Shown here one piece after another: positions 1 through 8,127 of a DNA stretch of 64,000 nt. Below the pieces are notes generated by a model, which was given only the letters and a program-made list of their open reading frames with translations, did no database searches and was not told the origin of the DNA. Positions within the stretch are counted from its first letter, which is position 1, and the number at the start of each line of letters is the position of its first letter. The stretch comes from WHSW01 sp963842795 (lineage in GTDB: Bacteria > Actinomycetota > Thermoleophilia > Solirubrobacterales > 70-9): NCBI GenBank assembly GCA_963842795.1, contig CAWJHV010000009.1, positions 62,001 through 126,000 of the forward strand, in the 5' to 3' direction. The translations under genes were made by a program, and so were the position numbers.

Positions 1-657
1 CTTCACGGCGCCCGGGGGATTGGCCGCCGCGAACCCGACGCGATCTCGGACCTCCAGCCCCGCGCTGCGCATGTGCTCCTCGAGCTCGTCGGGCCGGATG
101 AACATCTCCCAGTCGTGCAGGTCGGGCTCGGCCCATGCGGTCGACGACCAGTCCTGGGCCATCCTGATCACCAGCAGCTTGCTGCGCCGGGTGCGGTTGA
201 TGGTGTCGTAGAGGAAGACGCCGCCGGGCTTCAGCACGCGCGCGATCTCCGCGACCGTGCGGCCGACGTCGTCGACGTGCTCGAGCACGTCGCAGCAGTA
301 GATCGCCGGGAACTCGCCGTCGTTGAACGGGAGCCGATCGCCGACGGCCTCCCGATACCCGATGTCCAGCCCCCGCTCGCGGGCGTGCGCGCGGGCGGCC
401 TCGAGCGACTCGGTCGAAGGATCGACACCGGTGACCGCGCAACCGAGCTCGGCGAACTCCTCCGCGAGCAACCCGCCGCCGCACCCGACGTCCAGGATCC
501 GCAGTCCATCCGGGTCGAGCCCGAGCTCGTCGGTGACGATGCGGCGCAGGTAGCCGAACCGGGCCGGGTTGAGCCCGCTCTTGAGGACGTTGAGGAACCC
601 GTCCTCGTCCCACCAGGTGTGGCTGAGGCGGTCGTACATCTGGTTGTCGACCGGCAT
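1..657 (-). CDS. UbiG-like class I SAM methyltransferase (3' end cut by window edge)
   Basis: The frame starts at an ATG at 657 and runs off the left edge, giving about 219 residues. The N-terminus has the MYDRLSHTWWDEDG segment typical of 3-demethylubiquinol O-methyltransferase-like proteins. The SAM-binding motif I, ILDVGCGGG, lies at residues 54-62, with an acidic motif II (VTGVDPS) and the CDVLEHV motif further on. The family methylates hydroxyls of quinone-type or other small substrates. In an actinobacterium the true substrate may not be ubiquinone, so no symbol is given. It lies 11 bases downstream of the DUF2294 gene on the same strand, so the two are probably co-transcribed. The C-terminus is not visible. 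Confidence 0.85.
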   Translation of the reverse strand, partial: MPVDNQMYDRLSHTWWDEDGFLNVLKSGLNPARFGYLRRIVTDELGLDPDGLRILDVGCGGGLLAEEFAELGCAVTGVDPSTESLEAARAHARERGLDIGYREAVGDRLPFNDGEFPAIYCCDVLEHVDDVGRTVAEIARVLKPGGVFLYDTINRTRRSKLLVIRMAQDWSSTAWAEPDLHDWEMFIRPDELEEHMRSAGLEVRDRVGFAAANPPGAVK

Positions 658-668
658 CGCCGGCGGAT

Positions 669-1103
669 CTAGGTGTCGCCGTCGATTCGCGCCGGCGCGA
701 TCAGCTCGGTGGCGCCGAAGCCGTCGAGCGGCGGGTCGACGAAGAAGACCTCGAGCGTGATGTCCGGCTCGATGTGCGCCTGGCTGAGAAAGGCGACCAC
801 CCGGGAGCCGGTCAGCGTCTCGATCGCCTCCTTGAACGAGGCGCCCATCATCTGCTGGAACTCGTGGCGCATCTCGACCACCCGCTCGGGGTTGCCGGTC
901 TCGATCATCGTCCGCTCGATCGCGGTGAAGCCATCGCGCAGGACGCAGACGACGATGTCGTCGAGGACGTAGGTCTTCGCCCGCATCGGACCGCGGCCGT
1001 AGTGCTCGCGCAGGATGCCGACGATCCGGTTCGAGATCGCTGTCAGCAGCGCCCCGCCGCTCAGCCCCTCGCCCGGGTTCTCCTTGCCCTGTTCGCCGCT
1101 CAC
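669..1103 (-). CDS. DUF2294 / MpsC-family protein
   Basis: This 144-residue protein begins at a GTG at 1103. The open frame extends far upstream, but similarity to the family begins only at residue ~15. The core (a nucleotide-free alpha/beta domain with LTAISNRIVG, GRGPMRAKTYV and a terminal EVFFVDPP) matches DUF2294, whose staphylococcal member MpsC belongs to a membrane-potential-generating system. No MpsA/B partner is next to it, so the role here is unknown. A GGGTAT hexamer at 1148-1153 on the minus strand could be a stress-type -10 box, but no good -35 is visible. A divergent paralogue lies at 42143-42556 inside the stress island. Confidence 0.75.
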   Translation of the reverse strand: MSGEQGKENPGEGLSGGALLTAISNRIVGILREHYGRGPMRAKTYVLDDIVVCVLRDGFTAIERTMIETGNPERVVEMRHEFQQMMGASFKEAIETLTGSRVVAFLSQAHIEPDITLEVFFVDPPLDGFGATELIAPARIDGDT

Positions 1104-1286
1104 GCCCTCGTCAGTTGCCGATTCCCGGTTTGTGCGGATCTCCACGAATACCCGGTATCCTGTGGGTGTCAGTCTAAAACGCGCGGGTCTCGATTGCCGA
1201 CTCCTCCGCGCGTCGCCTCCGGAGCCGGCAGCCGAGAGGTCTAACACGATGAGGGTCGACCGAACCGCGACCGCGGACGGTAGCCC

Positions 1287-1589
1287 ATGTTGAGCGGCGC
1301 CGAGGCGGAGGAGCTCGAAGCCTGGCTCTTCTCCGCGAGGCGCTGGTGCGAGAGCGCCCAGACGATGGTCTCCGCCTCGACCGAGCTCACGACCTCGTCG
1401 CGAGACCTGGCCACGACGGTCGCGGGCCGCGCGTCGAGCCCGCCCTCCTCGCGCGACGACGACCCCGGCGCGCTCGCGGCCGGGCTGCGCCTGCTCGCCG
1501 AGACGGTCGAGGACGAGGGGCGTGAGCTTCGCGACCGCTTCCTCACCACGGAGTCGGAGCTCGAGCTCTACCGGGAGCTGCTCGACTGA
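1287..1589 (+). CDS. hypothetical 100-residue helical protein
   Basis: I do not recognise a family. The product is acidic and mostly helical. It has an N-terminal segment rich in E/A (AEAEELEAWL), a low-complexity middle (SSPPSSRDDDPG) and a helical, acidic C-terminus (ESELELYRELLD). No signal peptide or membrane segment is visible. It is transcribed divergently from the DUF2294 gene, with a 183-base gap that probably holds both promoters. Codon positions show the third-base GC preference of its neighbours, which supports a real gene. The ATG at 1287 has only a weak upstream purine run. Confidence 0.55.
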   Translation: MLSGAEAEELEAWLFSARRWCESAQTMVSASTELTTSSRDLATTVAGRASSPPSSRDDDPGALAAGLRLLAETVEDEGRELRDRFLTTESELELYRELLD

Positions 1590-1753
1590 GTTCGCGCTCC
1601 TGCGACTGGTAGATTTCGGGCAGCGGCGGACGGGGCTGCCACCGGCGACCTCCGCGCTGCACGTCCTGTCCCGTACGGCGGGTCGACGGTCAGATTTCGG
1701 TGCTGGCCGGGAGCCTCGACTAGGGAGCGTCGATGTCACCCCGGAGGTGCGAC

Positions 1754-2806
1754 ATGACCAGTCCCGCGCGCGGATCCGAAAAGGGGACGCGATCAGGGCT
1801 GCGGCGAGGGGTCCGCGGGCAAGCCCTGGACGTGGTCTTGCACTGCTACGCGGACTCGGTCGGCGCCGACCGAGCGATCCTGCTCGGGGGAAGCGAGGCG
1901 CCCGATTCCCGGGTTCTCGCCACCTGGACACGCGAAGGCCGCGGGGCCCCGGTGAGCGGGAGGTCCAACGATCTCCTGGGCAAGGCTCTCGAGGGCCAGG
2001 GGCCCGTGGTCGATGCCTCCGGTGCGAGCAACGGCGGCGCCAGCCGGGGGGTGGCCGCGCCGGTGAGCTCGAGCGCCGGGGTGATCGGGGCGATCTACAG
2101 CGGCTTCGAGCCGCCGTCCGGCCTCAGCCGCGACCATCTGATCTGGGCGACCGACTGCTACGCGCAGCTCGCCGCGCTCTGCATGTCCGGCGACGATCTC
2201 ACCCTCTCGACCGCGATCGGGTCCTCCGGCTTCGACCCGCTCACCGGGTGTCTCACCTACGCAGCCGCGGTCGACGTCCTCAGGGCCGAGGGCCAGCGAT
2301 CGCGGCGGCGGGGCCATCGACTGGCGTTGTGCATGCTGGACCTCGACGGTTTCAAGCGGGTCAACGATGAGCGCGGGCACATCGAGGGCAACCGCGTGCT
2401 CAGCCTCGTGGGCGCCGCGCTCCGGTCGGTGGCACGCCGATACGACACCGTCGGGCGCTTCGGCGGGGACGAGTTCATGATCGTGCTGCCCGAGACCGGC
2501 GGCCATGACGCGGCGCGGATCGCCGAGCGGTTCCTCGCCGGTGCGCAGTCGGCGATCAGGAGCGCGACCCCGGTCCCGCTCGACGCGTCGCTGGGGGTCG
2601 CGGAGTGGGACGGCGAGAGCTCGCCGATGCAGCTCCTCGACAGAGCCGACCGGGTGATGCGCGGAGTCAAGCGCGCGGGCGGCGGACGGGTGGAGTCGGA
2701 GCCCAGCACCCACGAGCCGGTCGACGGCTTCACCGAGCTGAGTCGGCACATGTTCGGGCCCTTCCGGGCCGACTCCGCCGACCGCGAGGATCGACCGGCT
2801 GTGTAG
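1754..2806 (+). CDS. GAF-GGDEF diguanylate cyclase
   Basis: The ATG at 1754 is preferred over one seven codons earlier because a GGAGG box lies seven bases before it. The 350-residue product has an N-terminal GAF-like sensor (about residues 15-165) and a C-terminal GGDEF domain (about 180-325). The signature RFGGDEF is intact, and an RRYD inhibitory I-site sits five residues before it, so an active, product-inhibited enzyme making cyclic di-GMP is expected. There is no membrane segment or HAMP domain, so it should be cytosolic. The C-terminal ~35 residues are acidic and unstructured. No EAL/HD-GYP partner or PilZ effector is seen in the window. Confidence 0.88.
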   Translation: MTSPARGSEKGTRSGLRRGVRGQALDVVLHCYADSVGADRAILLGGSEAPDSRVLATWTREGRGAPVSGRSNDLLGKALEGQGPVVDASGASNGGASRGVAAPVSSSAGVIGAIYSGFEPPSGLSRDHLIWATDCYAQLAALCMSGDDLTLSTAIGSSGFDPLTGCLTYAAAVDVLRAEGQRSRRRGHRLALCMLDLDGFKRVNDERGHIEGNRVLSLVGAALRSVARRYDTVGRFGGDEFMIVLPETGGHDAARIAERFLAGAQSAIRSATPVPLDASLGVAEWDGESSPMQLLDRADRVMRGVKRAGGGRVESEPSTHEPVDGFTELSRHMFGPFRADSADREDRPAV

Positions 2807-3187
2807 TCAGCTCGCGTCGTCGAGCGCGGATCGCAGGGCGGCGAGGTCGGTGGCCCCGAACACCACGCGATTGCGCGTGGCGACGTAGACGAGATCGAGG
2901 TTCACTCCGGCGCGGGCGATCTTGCGAGTCACGTCCGCGAGCACGCCCGGGCTGTCCTCGACGTCGACCACGACGACTTCGCGCTCGCGGGTGACCGCGA
3001 CATGGGAGATCGCCAACGAGTGCTTCGCGGCCTCGGCGTGCGGGACGAGGATGTGGAGCTCGGCCCGCTCAGCCGGCCCGAGGCAGGTCGCGGCCGCGAT
3101 GTTCACCCCGGCATCGCTGATCGCGGCCGCCACCCGCGCCAGCGCCCCTGGCGTGTTCTCGATCTCGATGACCAGGTCGACCGCCAT
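2807..3187 (-). CDS. tandem ACT-domain protein
   Basis: The 126-residue protein consists of two ACT domains. The first (residues ~3-65) has VIEIENTPGALARVAAAISDAG, and the second (~70-125) has VDVEDSPGVLADVTRKIARAGV. ACT pairs of this size bind amino acids and regulate metabolism. No enzyme domain is attached. It is convergent with the GGDEF gene (stop codons abut) and 42 bases downstream of the GH3 gene on the same strand, so it could be the last cistron of that transcript. The ligand cannot be told from sequence. Confidence 0.8.
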   Translation of the reverse strand: MAVDLVIEIENTPGALARVAAAISDAGVNIAAATCLGPAERAELHILVPHAEAAKHSLAISHVAVTREREVVVVDVEDSPGVLADVTRKIARAGVNLDLVYVATRNRVVFGATDLAALRSALDDAS

Positions 3188-3229
3188 GTCTCCGTGCGGC
3201 GCCAGCCTACCCGGCTCTTGCGCCGCCGA

Positions 3230-5524
3230 TCACGGACACGCTCGCTTCACCGGTGCTTCGGAGGCGTGTACCGAGAGCGTTGCCTCGAGCGGCGTCTTTC
3301 GCGACGAGCGCCCGACGAGCACGCCCACGCATCCGCGCAGGGGTCGCCATCGATCACCCCTGACGTCCCAATGCGAGACGGCCCGGCGATCGAGCTCGAA
3401 TCGAACCCGGCGGGTTCGACCCGGTGCCAGCGTGACTCGCTTGAAGCCCTTGAGCGCTTTCGGCGGCTGTGCGACTCCGGGACGTGATGGGAGTCGGAGG
3501 TAGAGCTGCGGCACCGCCACGCCCCGGCGGTCGCCGGTATTGGTCACCGCGACGCTCACCTTCGCGAGCGCGCCGGGACGCTTCGCCGTTCCGCCGCCGG
3601 CGGCGCGGACGCGAAGGTCGGAGAAGCGGAACCGTGTGTAGGAAAGGCCGTGGCCGAACTCGTAGGCCGGCCGGATCCGGTTCGCGTCGTAGTGGCGGTA
3701 TCCGACGAGCAGCCCCTCGTCATAGGTGACGACGTCGCCGACACCGGGGTAGGCGTTCTCGTCGCCGGCGGTCGGGAGGTCGGCCTCGCTTCGCGGGAAG
3801 GTCACCGGAAGCCGGCCCTGCGCGTCGACGGCCCCGAACAGCACCCGGGCAATGGCGCGGCCGCCCTCCGATCCCGGATACCAGGCCTCGAGCACCGCTC
3901 CGACCCGCTTTCGCCACGGCGTCAGCACCGGTCCGCCGCTCTGAATCACGACGACCGTCCGCGGGTTCGCGGCCGCAACCGCCTCGATCAGCGCGTCCTG
4001 GTCGCCGAAGGCCGGCGGGCACTCGAGCGTGAGACACCGGCGATCGACCCCCTCGGTCGAGTACGAGGTCGCGACGACGACGGCGACGTCCGAGCCACGG
4101 GCAAGCTCGGCCGCCCGCGCGGCGTCCGAACCGTCGTCGCCGGTGACCCTGACCCGCGCTCCGGCCTTGCGCGTGACCGCCTCGAGCGTCGAGGTGAACG
4201 AATACGGCTTGATCTCAGACGAGCCGCCACCGGTGATGAACTCGTCGGCGCCGGCGCCGATCACGGCGATCGAGTCGAGCTTCCGACGCGCGAGCGGCAG
4301 GATCCCGTCGTTGCGAAGCAGCGTGATCCCGGCCTCCGCGATCCGCCGGGCCTCGCGGGCGTGGGCGGCCCTGTCGATCGCGTTCTCGTCGGCGGGGTAT
4401 GCGTCGCGGTCGAGCGCACCGTAGGCGAACAGGGTGCGCAGGTAACGGCGCACGTGGAGGTCCACGTCGTCCATCGTCGCGGCGCCGGTCGCGAGCGCCG
4501 CGTCCACCGACGGCTGGCCGTAAACGACGCCGGGCCAGGGCTCGAAGTCGAGCCCGTTCACCAGCGACGCACCGGCATCGTGGGCGCCGTTGTAGTCGGC
4601 GATCGTCAGGCCGTCGAAGCCCCAGTCCCCGCGCAGGGTGTCCTCGAGCAGCGGCCTGCTCTCACAGGCGAACGGGCCGTTGACCTTGTTGTACGCGCAC
4701 ATCACCGAGCCGACGTCGGCGCGCTCGACGGCCGCCTCGAACGCCGGCAGGTAGAGCTCGCGCATCGTCCGCTCGTCGATCCGAGCGTCGATCCGCATCC
4801 GGTTGCCGACCGTCGCCAGTCCCCCGAGGGACTGCAGGAAGTTCCCCGGCCGCGCCTCGTCGGCGGCCGGTCCAGTGCCCTCCTGGTTGTTGCCGGCGTA
4901 GTGCTTCACGGTCGCGATCAGGCCGCTGCGCTGAGCGGTGCGGATCCACGGAACGGCGAGCCTCGTGGCCAGGTAGGGGTCCTCGCCCCCGATCGCCTCG
5001 AAGACCCGGCCCGCCAGCGGCGTGCGGACGATGTCGACGGTCGGCGCGAAGACGAAGTCGTTGCCCTTGTGGATCACCTCGTCGGCGATCACGGCCGCGT
5101 CTCGCTTGGCATTCCGGGGGTCCCAGGCGGCGCCGAGCGCGATCGGCGAAGGCATCGCCGTCGCCGATCCCGACCGCGGCCCGGCCGGCCCGTCGGAGAG
5201 GTAGATCGTCGGCAGGCCGAGCCGCTCGATGCCGTCGCTGGTGCCCGTGTGCGTTCCCTCGCCGCCGGCCACCCCGGTGAGCTCGTCACCGCCGAGAAGC
5301 GAGATCTTCTCCGCGTCGGTCATCTGCGCGAGCAGGAGCTCGGCTCGCTGATCGGGCGAGAGCGAGGTGTCGCACCACGGGCGGGTCGCCGGATCGCCGC
5401 AGCGCCCGGCAGCTCCGGCCGACGCCGGCAGGAGGACGAGCAGGAAGACGAGCGCCGGTCCGAGCGCTCGGACGCCGGCACGAGCCCGAGCGCGCCGCGG
5501 CAGAGGGAGTCGGTGAAGCGCCAC
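3230..5524 (-). CDS. secreted glycoside hydrolase family 3 beta-glycosidase
   Basis: The 764-residue protein starts at a GTG. An arginine-rich n-region and a hydrophobic core (ALVFLLVLLPASAGAAG, ending near residue 40) form a secretion signal. The GH3 N-terminal barrel follows, with the substrate motif KHYAGNNQEG and the catalytic nucleophile in GLTIADYNGAHD (Asp near residue 306). Then come the alpha/beta sandwich domain and a C-terminal Fn3-like domain (RRGVAVPQLYLRLPS). This is the full architecture of bacterial beta-glucosidases/xylosidases. It lies 22 bases downstream of a secreted lipase gene on the same strand, suggesting a secreted-hydrolase operon. The sugar specificity is not determinable here. 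Confidence 0.93.
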   Translation of the reverse strand: MALHRLPLPRRARARAGVRALGPALVFLLVLLPASAGAAGRCGDPATRPWCDTSLSPDQRAELLLAQMTDAEKISLLGGDELTGVAGGEGTHTGTSDGIERLGLPTIYLSDGPAGPRSGSATAMPSPIALGAAWDPRNAKRDAAVIADEVIHKGNDFVFAPTVDIVRTPLAGRVFEAIGGEDPYLATRLAVPWIRTAQRSGLIATVKHYAGNNQEGTGPAADEARPGNFLQSLGGLATVGNRMRIDARIDERTMRELYLPAFEAAVERADVGSVMCAYNKVNGPFACESRPLLEDTLRGDWGFDGLTIADYNGAHDAGASLVNGLDFEPWPGVVYGQPSVDAALATGAATMDDVDLHVRRYLRTLFAYGALDRDAYPADENAIDRAAHAREARRIAEAGITLLRNDGILPLARRKLDSIAVIGAGADEFITGGGSSEIKPYSFTSTLEAVTRKAGARVRVTGDDGSDAARAAELARGSDVAVVVATSYSTEGVDRRCLTLECPPAFGDQDALIEAVAAANPRTVVVIQSGGPVLTPWRKRVGAVLEAWYPGSEGGRAIARVLFGAVDAQGRLPVTFPRSEADLPTAGDENAYPGVGDVVTYDEGLLVGYRHYDANRIRPAYEFGHGLSYTRFRFSDLRVRAAGGGTAKRPGALAKVSVAVTNTGDRRGVAVPQLYLRLPSRPGVAQPPKALKGFKRVTLAPGRTRRVRFELDRRAVSHWDVRGDRWRPLRGCVGVLVGRSSRKTPLEATLSVHASEAPVKRACP

Positions 5525-5546
5525 GGTCTCGGCCGGTTTGCCCGGC

Positions 5547-6548
5547 CTAAGGCGCGGACCGGTTGAAGACCTTGCGGACCCTCGGCTCGGCCGGGACGTG
5601 TGGAGCCTGAGCTATCTGACCGGAGACCAACGCTCCGGACCCGCCGAGGAGAACGTCCGTCTGCCCTTCGTCGAGCCCGGGGGCGTAGGGGTGGTCGCAT
5701 ACGTCGCCCGGGAAGCGGGAGACCTTCGCCGCGCCTTCCTTGGCCTTGCCGTGATGCTCGATCGCGTCCACGAAGGCGGCAAACGTAACCGAGTCCAGGG
5801 CCGTGCCGATATGGGTCGTGGTGCGTCCCGGGCACACGTCCTGAATCAGGATGTTGCGCGCCCCGTCGAGCCCGGAGGTCGGATGCTTGCCGCCCTGCGG
5901 CTGCACGGTCTCATCCGTCAGCGAGCGGACGGTGGTGTACGACACGTCTCCCGGTGTCTCGTCCGGTTGCGCGTTGATCGCGTCGAGGAGGTTCGAGTGG
6001 CGTAGCTGCTGCCACTCCGCCGGCGTACACGGCGACGTGTCGGAGCATTGGTCGAACACCGTCGTGCCGTGCTGCGTCCCGGCCGCGGCGAGCACATCGC
6101 CGACCTTGCGGCGAAGGTCGGGCCAGTAGGTGAGCGCGAAGCGCGGCAGCAAGCCACCCTGGCTGATGCCGAAGACCGCGACCTTGCGCCCGGCCATCTT
6201 GAACTCCCGGCGCAGGCCGTACACCAGGTACTCGACCGAGACCTGGATGTCAGCCGTCATGAAATCGGGGAGGTTCACGTAACACACCGGATGTCCGTAC
6301 GCCTCGAAGGCGCCCTGGCCGATGAGGTAGGCCTGCTCTCCGGTCGCTCCGGTTCCGGTGACGAGCATAAGCGGGGTCCGGGTCGCGTTCGTCGGGTCGA
6401 CGGGACACACGAAGGCCGCCTGGAGGTCGGCCTGCGGCACCTTCAACGCCGGCCCGCTCGCAGACGCCGAAGCCGGAACCACGACCGCCATTGCCGAGAG
6501 GGCAGCGAGCGTGGGGATCCATCGTCGCGCAAAGTTTGTGTCGGTCAT
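5547..6548 (-). CDS. secreted lipase, CalB-like alpha/beta hydrolase
   Basis: The 333-residue protein has an N-terminal signal peptide (IPTLAALSAMAVVVPASASA, cleavage near 31). The oxyanion region LVTGTGATGEQ and the NLPDFMTADIQVSVEYLVYG segment resemble the Candida antarctica lipase B family. The nucleophile elbow is GISQGG, with Ser129 as nucleophile. Later come a candidate acid in LIQDVCPG and a His in HIGTALDS. Four or more cysteines suggest disulfides, as expected for an exported enzyme. It is the first gene of the lipase-GH3 transcript and is divergent from the RTX-like gene across 159 bases. Confidence 0.85.
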   Translation of the reverse strand: MTDTNFARRWIPTLAALSAMAVVVPASASASGPALKVPQADLQAAFVCPVDPTNATRTPLMLVTGTGATGEQAYLIGQGAFEAYGHPVCYVNLPDFMTADIQVSVEYLVYGLRREFKMAGRKVAVFGISQGGLLPRFALTYWPDLRRKVGDVLAAAGTQHGTTVFDQCSDTSPCTPAEWQQLRHSNLLDAINAQPDETPGDVSYTTVRSLTDETVQPQGGKHPTSGLDGARNILIQDVCPGRTTTHIGTALDSVTFAAFVDAIEHHGKAKEGAAKVSRFPGDVCDHPYAPGLDEGQTDVLLGGSGALVSGQIAQAPHVPAEPRVRKVFNRSAP

Positions 6549-6707
6549 GTGCCTGCCCTGGGCGGCGGATGACCCGCCGCTGAGATCGCCACACCGTCCT
6601 CCGAATTAAGGAGGAAAGTTCTGGCGACGCTCCGAGCGTAGCGTTATGCTGCGTATTGAGTTTCGGCATCACCACCGGAACGGACTCCATTCGGTTTGGA
6701 AGGATCC

Positions 6708-8075
6708 ATGCCATCGCGCACGACCCTTGCCGCAACACTGTTCGTCGTCGCGTTCGTCTCCATCGGTGCGGGTTCTGCCCTCGCCAACGTCGAGGACACG
6801 CACGGCAGGGAGTGGCGACAGCTCTACGAGACCACAGGGCTGAGCTGGGAGCAGATCGATTCCGTCTGCCCACGTGACGGCGCGACGCCGTGCTCCGGCA
6901 CGGTTGGCGGCAAGGACCTCACCGGCTGGGTGTGGGGCACCGACACGCAGGTGCTCGAGCTGCTGACCGAATACGCGCCCGAGCTTGCGACCGCGAACCC
7001 GCCGTTTCTGTCCGGCCCCGCGTACTTCGGCCGAGGCGCGGCGTTCCTCAACGTCATGCGGTGGACCTTGACTCAGAGCAGCAACTACCACTTCACCGAG
7101 TGGACTCGCGGCTGGACGGCGTCGACCGACGCTTCGGGGACGCCGATCGGCGGCGGCGCGGCATTCAGCCACCCGATATTCACCGGCCAGATCGGCATCG
7201 CCGCAACCGGCACCGTCACCGAGGTGGACCCCTATCGCGGCGTGTTCCTCTGGCGTACGTCGGGTCTCGACTACACACCGCCGGTGATCACGCCGACGCT
7301 GGCGGGGACGCTCGGGAACAACGGCTGGTACGTGTCCGACGTCTCGGTCACCTGGGACGTGGCCGACGCCGAGTCGCCCATCGACTCTCGGAAGAATTGC
7401 GGTCCCGGCAGCGTCAACGCTGACACCGCCGGCCAGAAGTTCACCTGCAAGGCGACGTCCGTCGGCGGGACGGCGACCGCCTCGGCCGTCGTCAAACGCG
7501 ACCTCACGCCGCCGACCGTTACCTGCCAGTCGCCGGCGCCGACCTTCTCGCTGGGTCAGCTGGGCGCACGTGTGACGGCGACCGTCGCCGACGCGACGTC
7601 CCGTCCCGCGGCGGCCGCGCTGAACGGAGCGGCGAACACCGCGATCGCCGGGGCGCGCACCGCACCATTGACCGGCTCGGACCGCGCCGGCAACACCACG
7701 ACCGTGCAGTGCCCCTACAACGTCGTCGTCCCGTCCTGTCTCGGACTGACCCCCACCCGCGTCGGGACCTCGGCCAACGACGTGATCAACGGGACCGCAG
7801 GCCGCGACGTCATCGTCGCGCTCGGCGGCCACGACACGATCAACGGCAACGACGGCGACGACGTGATCTGTGGCGGTGACGGCGGCGACACGATCACCGG
7901 AGGCAACGGCGCCGACGTCGTCGACGGCGGCGGAGGCAACGACTCGATCTTCGGCTCCGACGGGAACGACACCCTGGACGGCGGCGCGCAGAATGACAGC
8001 ATCCGCGGCGACGGCGGCACGGACACCTGCACCAGCGGCGAGGTGCGGATGAGCAGCTGCGAGACAATCACCTGA
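6708..8075 (+). CDS. secreted protein with C-terminal RTX-like calcium-binding repeats
   Basis: The ATG at 6708 is chosen because GGAAGGA lies just upstream; a TTG four codons earlier is less likely. A signal peptide covers residues 1-26. The N-terminal ~175 residues are an unrecognised domain with paired cysteines, often seen in exported actinobacterial proteins. Two Ig-like modules follow (each with a DxxPP boundary such as DYTPPVIT and DLTPPTVT). The last ~100 residues carry at least eight GGxGxDxhx-type nonapeptides (GGHDTINGN, GGDGGDTITGG, GGGGNDSIFGS), which form a calcium-stabilised beta roll. No type I secretion genes are adjacent, so export is probably through Sec. Confidence 0.85.
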   Translation: MPSRTTLAATLFVVAFVSIGAGSALANVEDTHGREWRQLYETTGLSWEQIDSVCPRDGATPCSGTVGGKDLTGWVWGTDTQVLELLTEYAPELATANPPFLSGPAYFGRGAAFLNVMRWTLTQSSNYHFTEWTRGWTASTDASGTPIGGGAAFSHPIFTGQIGIAATGTVTEVDPYRGVFLWRTSGLDYTPPVITPTLAGTLGNNGWYVSDVSVTWDVADAESPIDSRKNCGPGSVNADTAGQKFTCKATSVGGTATASAVVKRDLTPPTVTCQSPAPTFSLGQLGARVTATVADATSRPAAAALNGAANTAIAGARTAPLTGSDRAGNTTTVQCPYNVVVPSCLGLTPTRVGTSANDVINGTAGRDVIVALGGHDTINGNDGDDVICGGDGGDTITGGNGADVVDGGGGNDSIFGSDGNDTLDGGAQNDSIRGDGGTDTCTSGEVRMSSCETIT

Positions 8076-8127
8076 CGGGATTGAGTGCGCGGCGGTAAGC
8101 CGCGCACCCGATGGGATACTCGCCCCG

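Noticed and set aside
3650..5566. 638-codon plus-strand open frame opposite the GH3 gene
   Set aside because: Composition is arginine/glycine/valine-rich with no domain; the GH3 signature is unambiguous on the minus strand.
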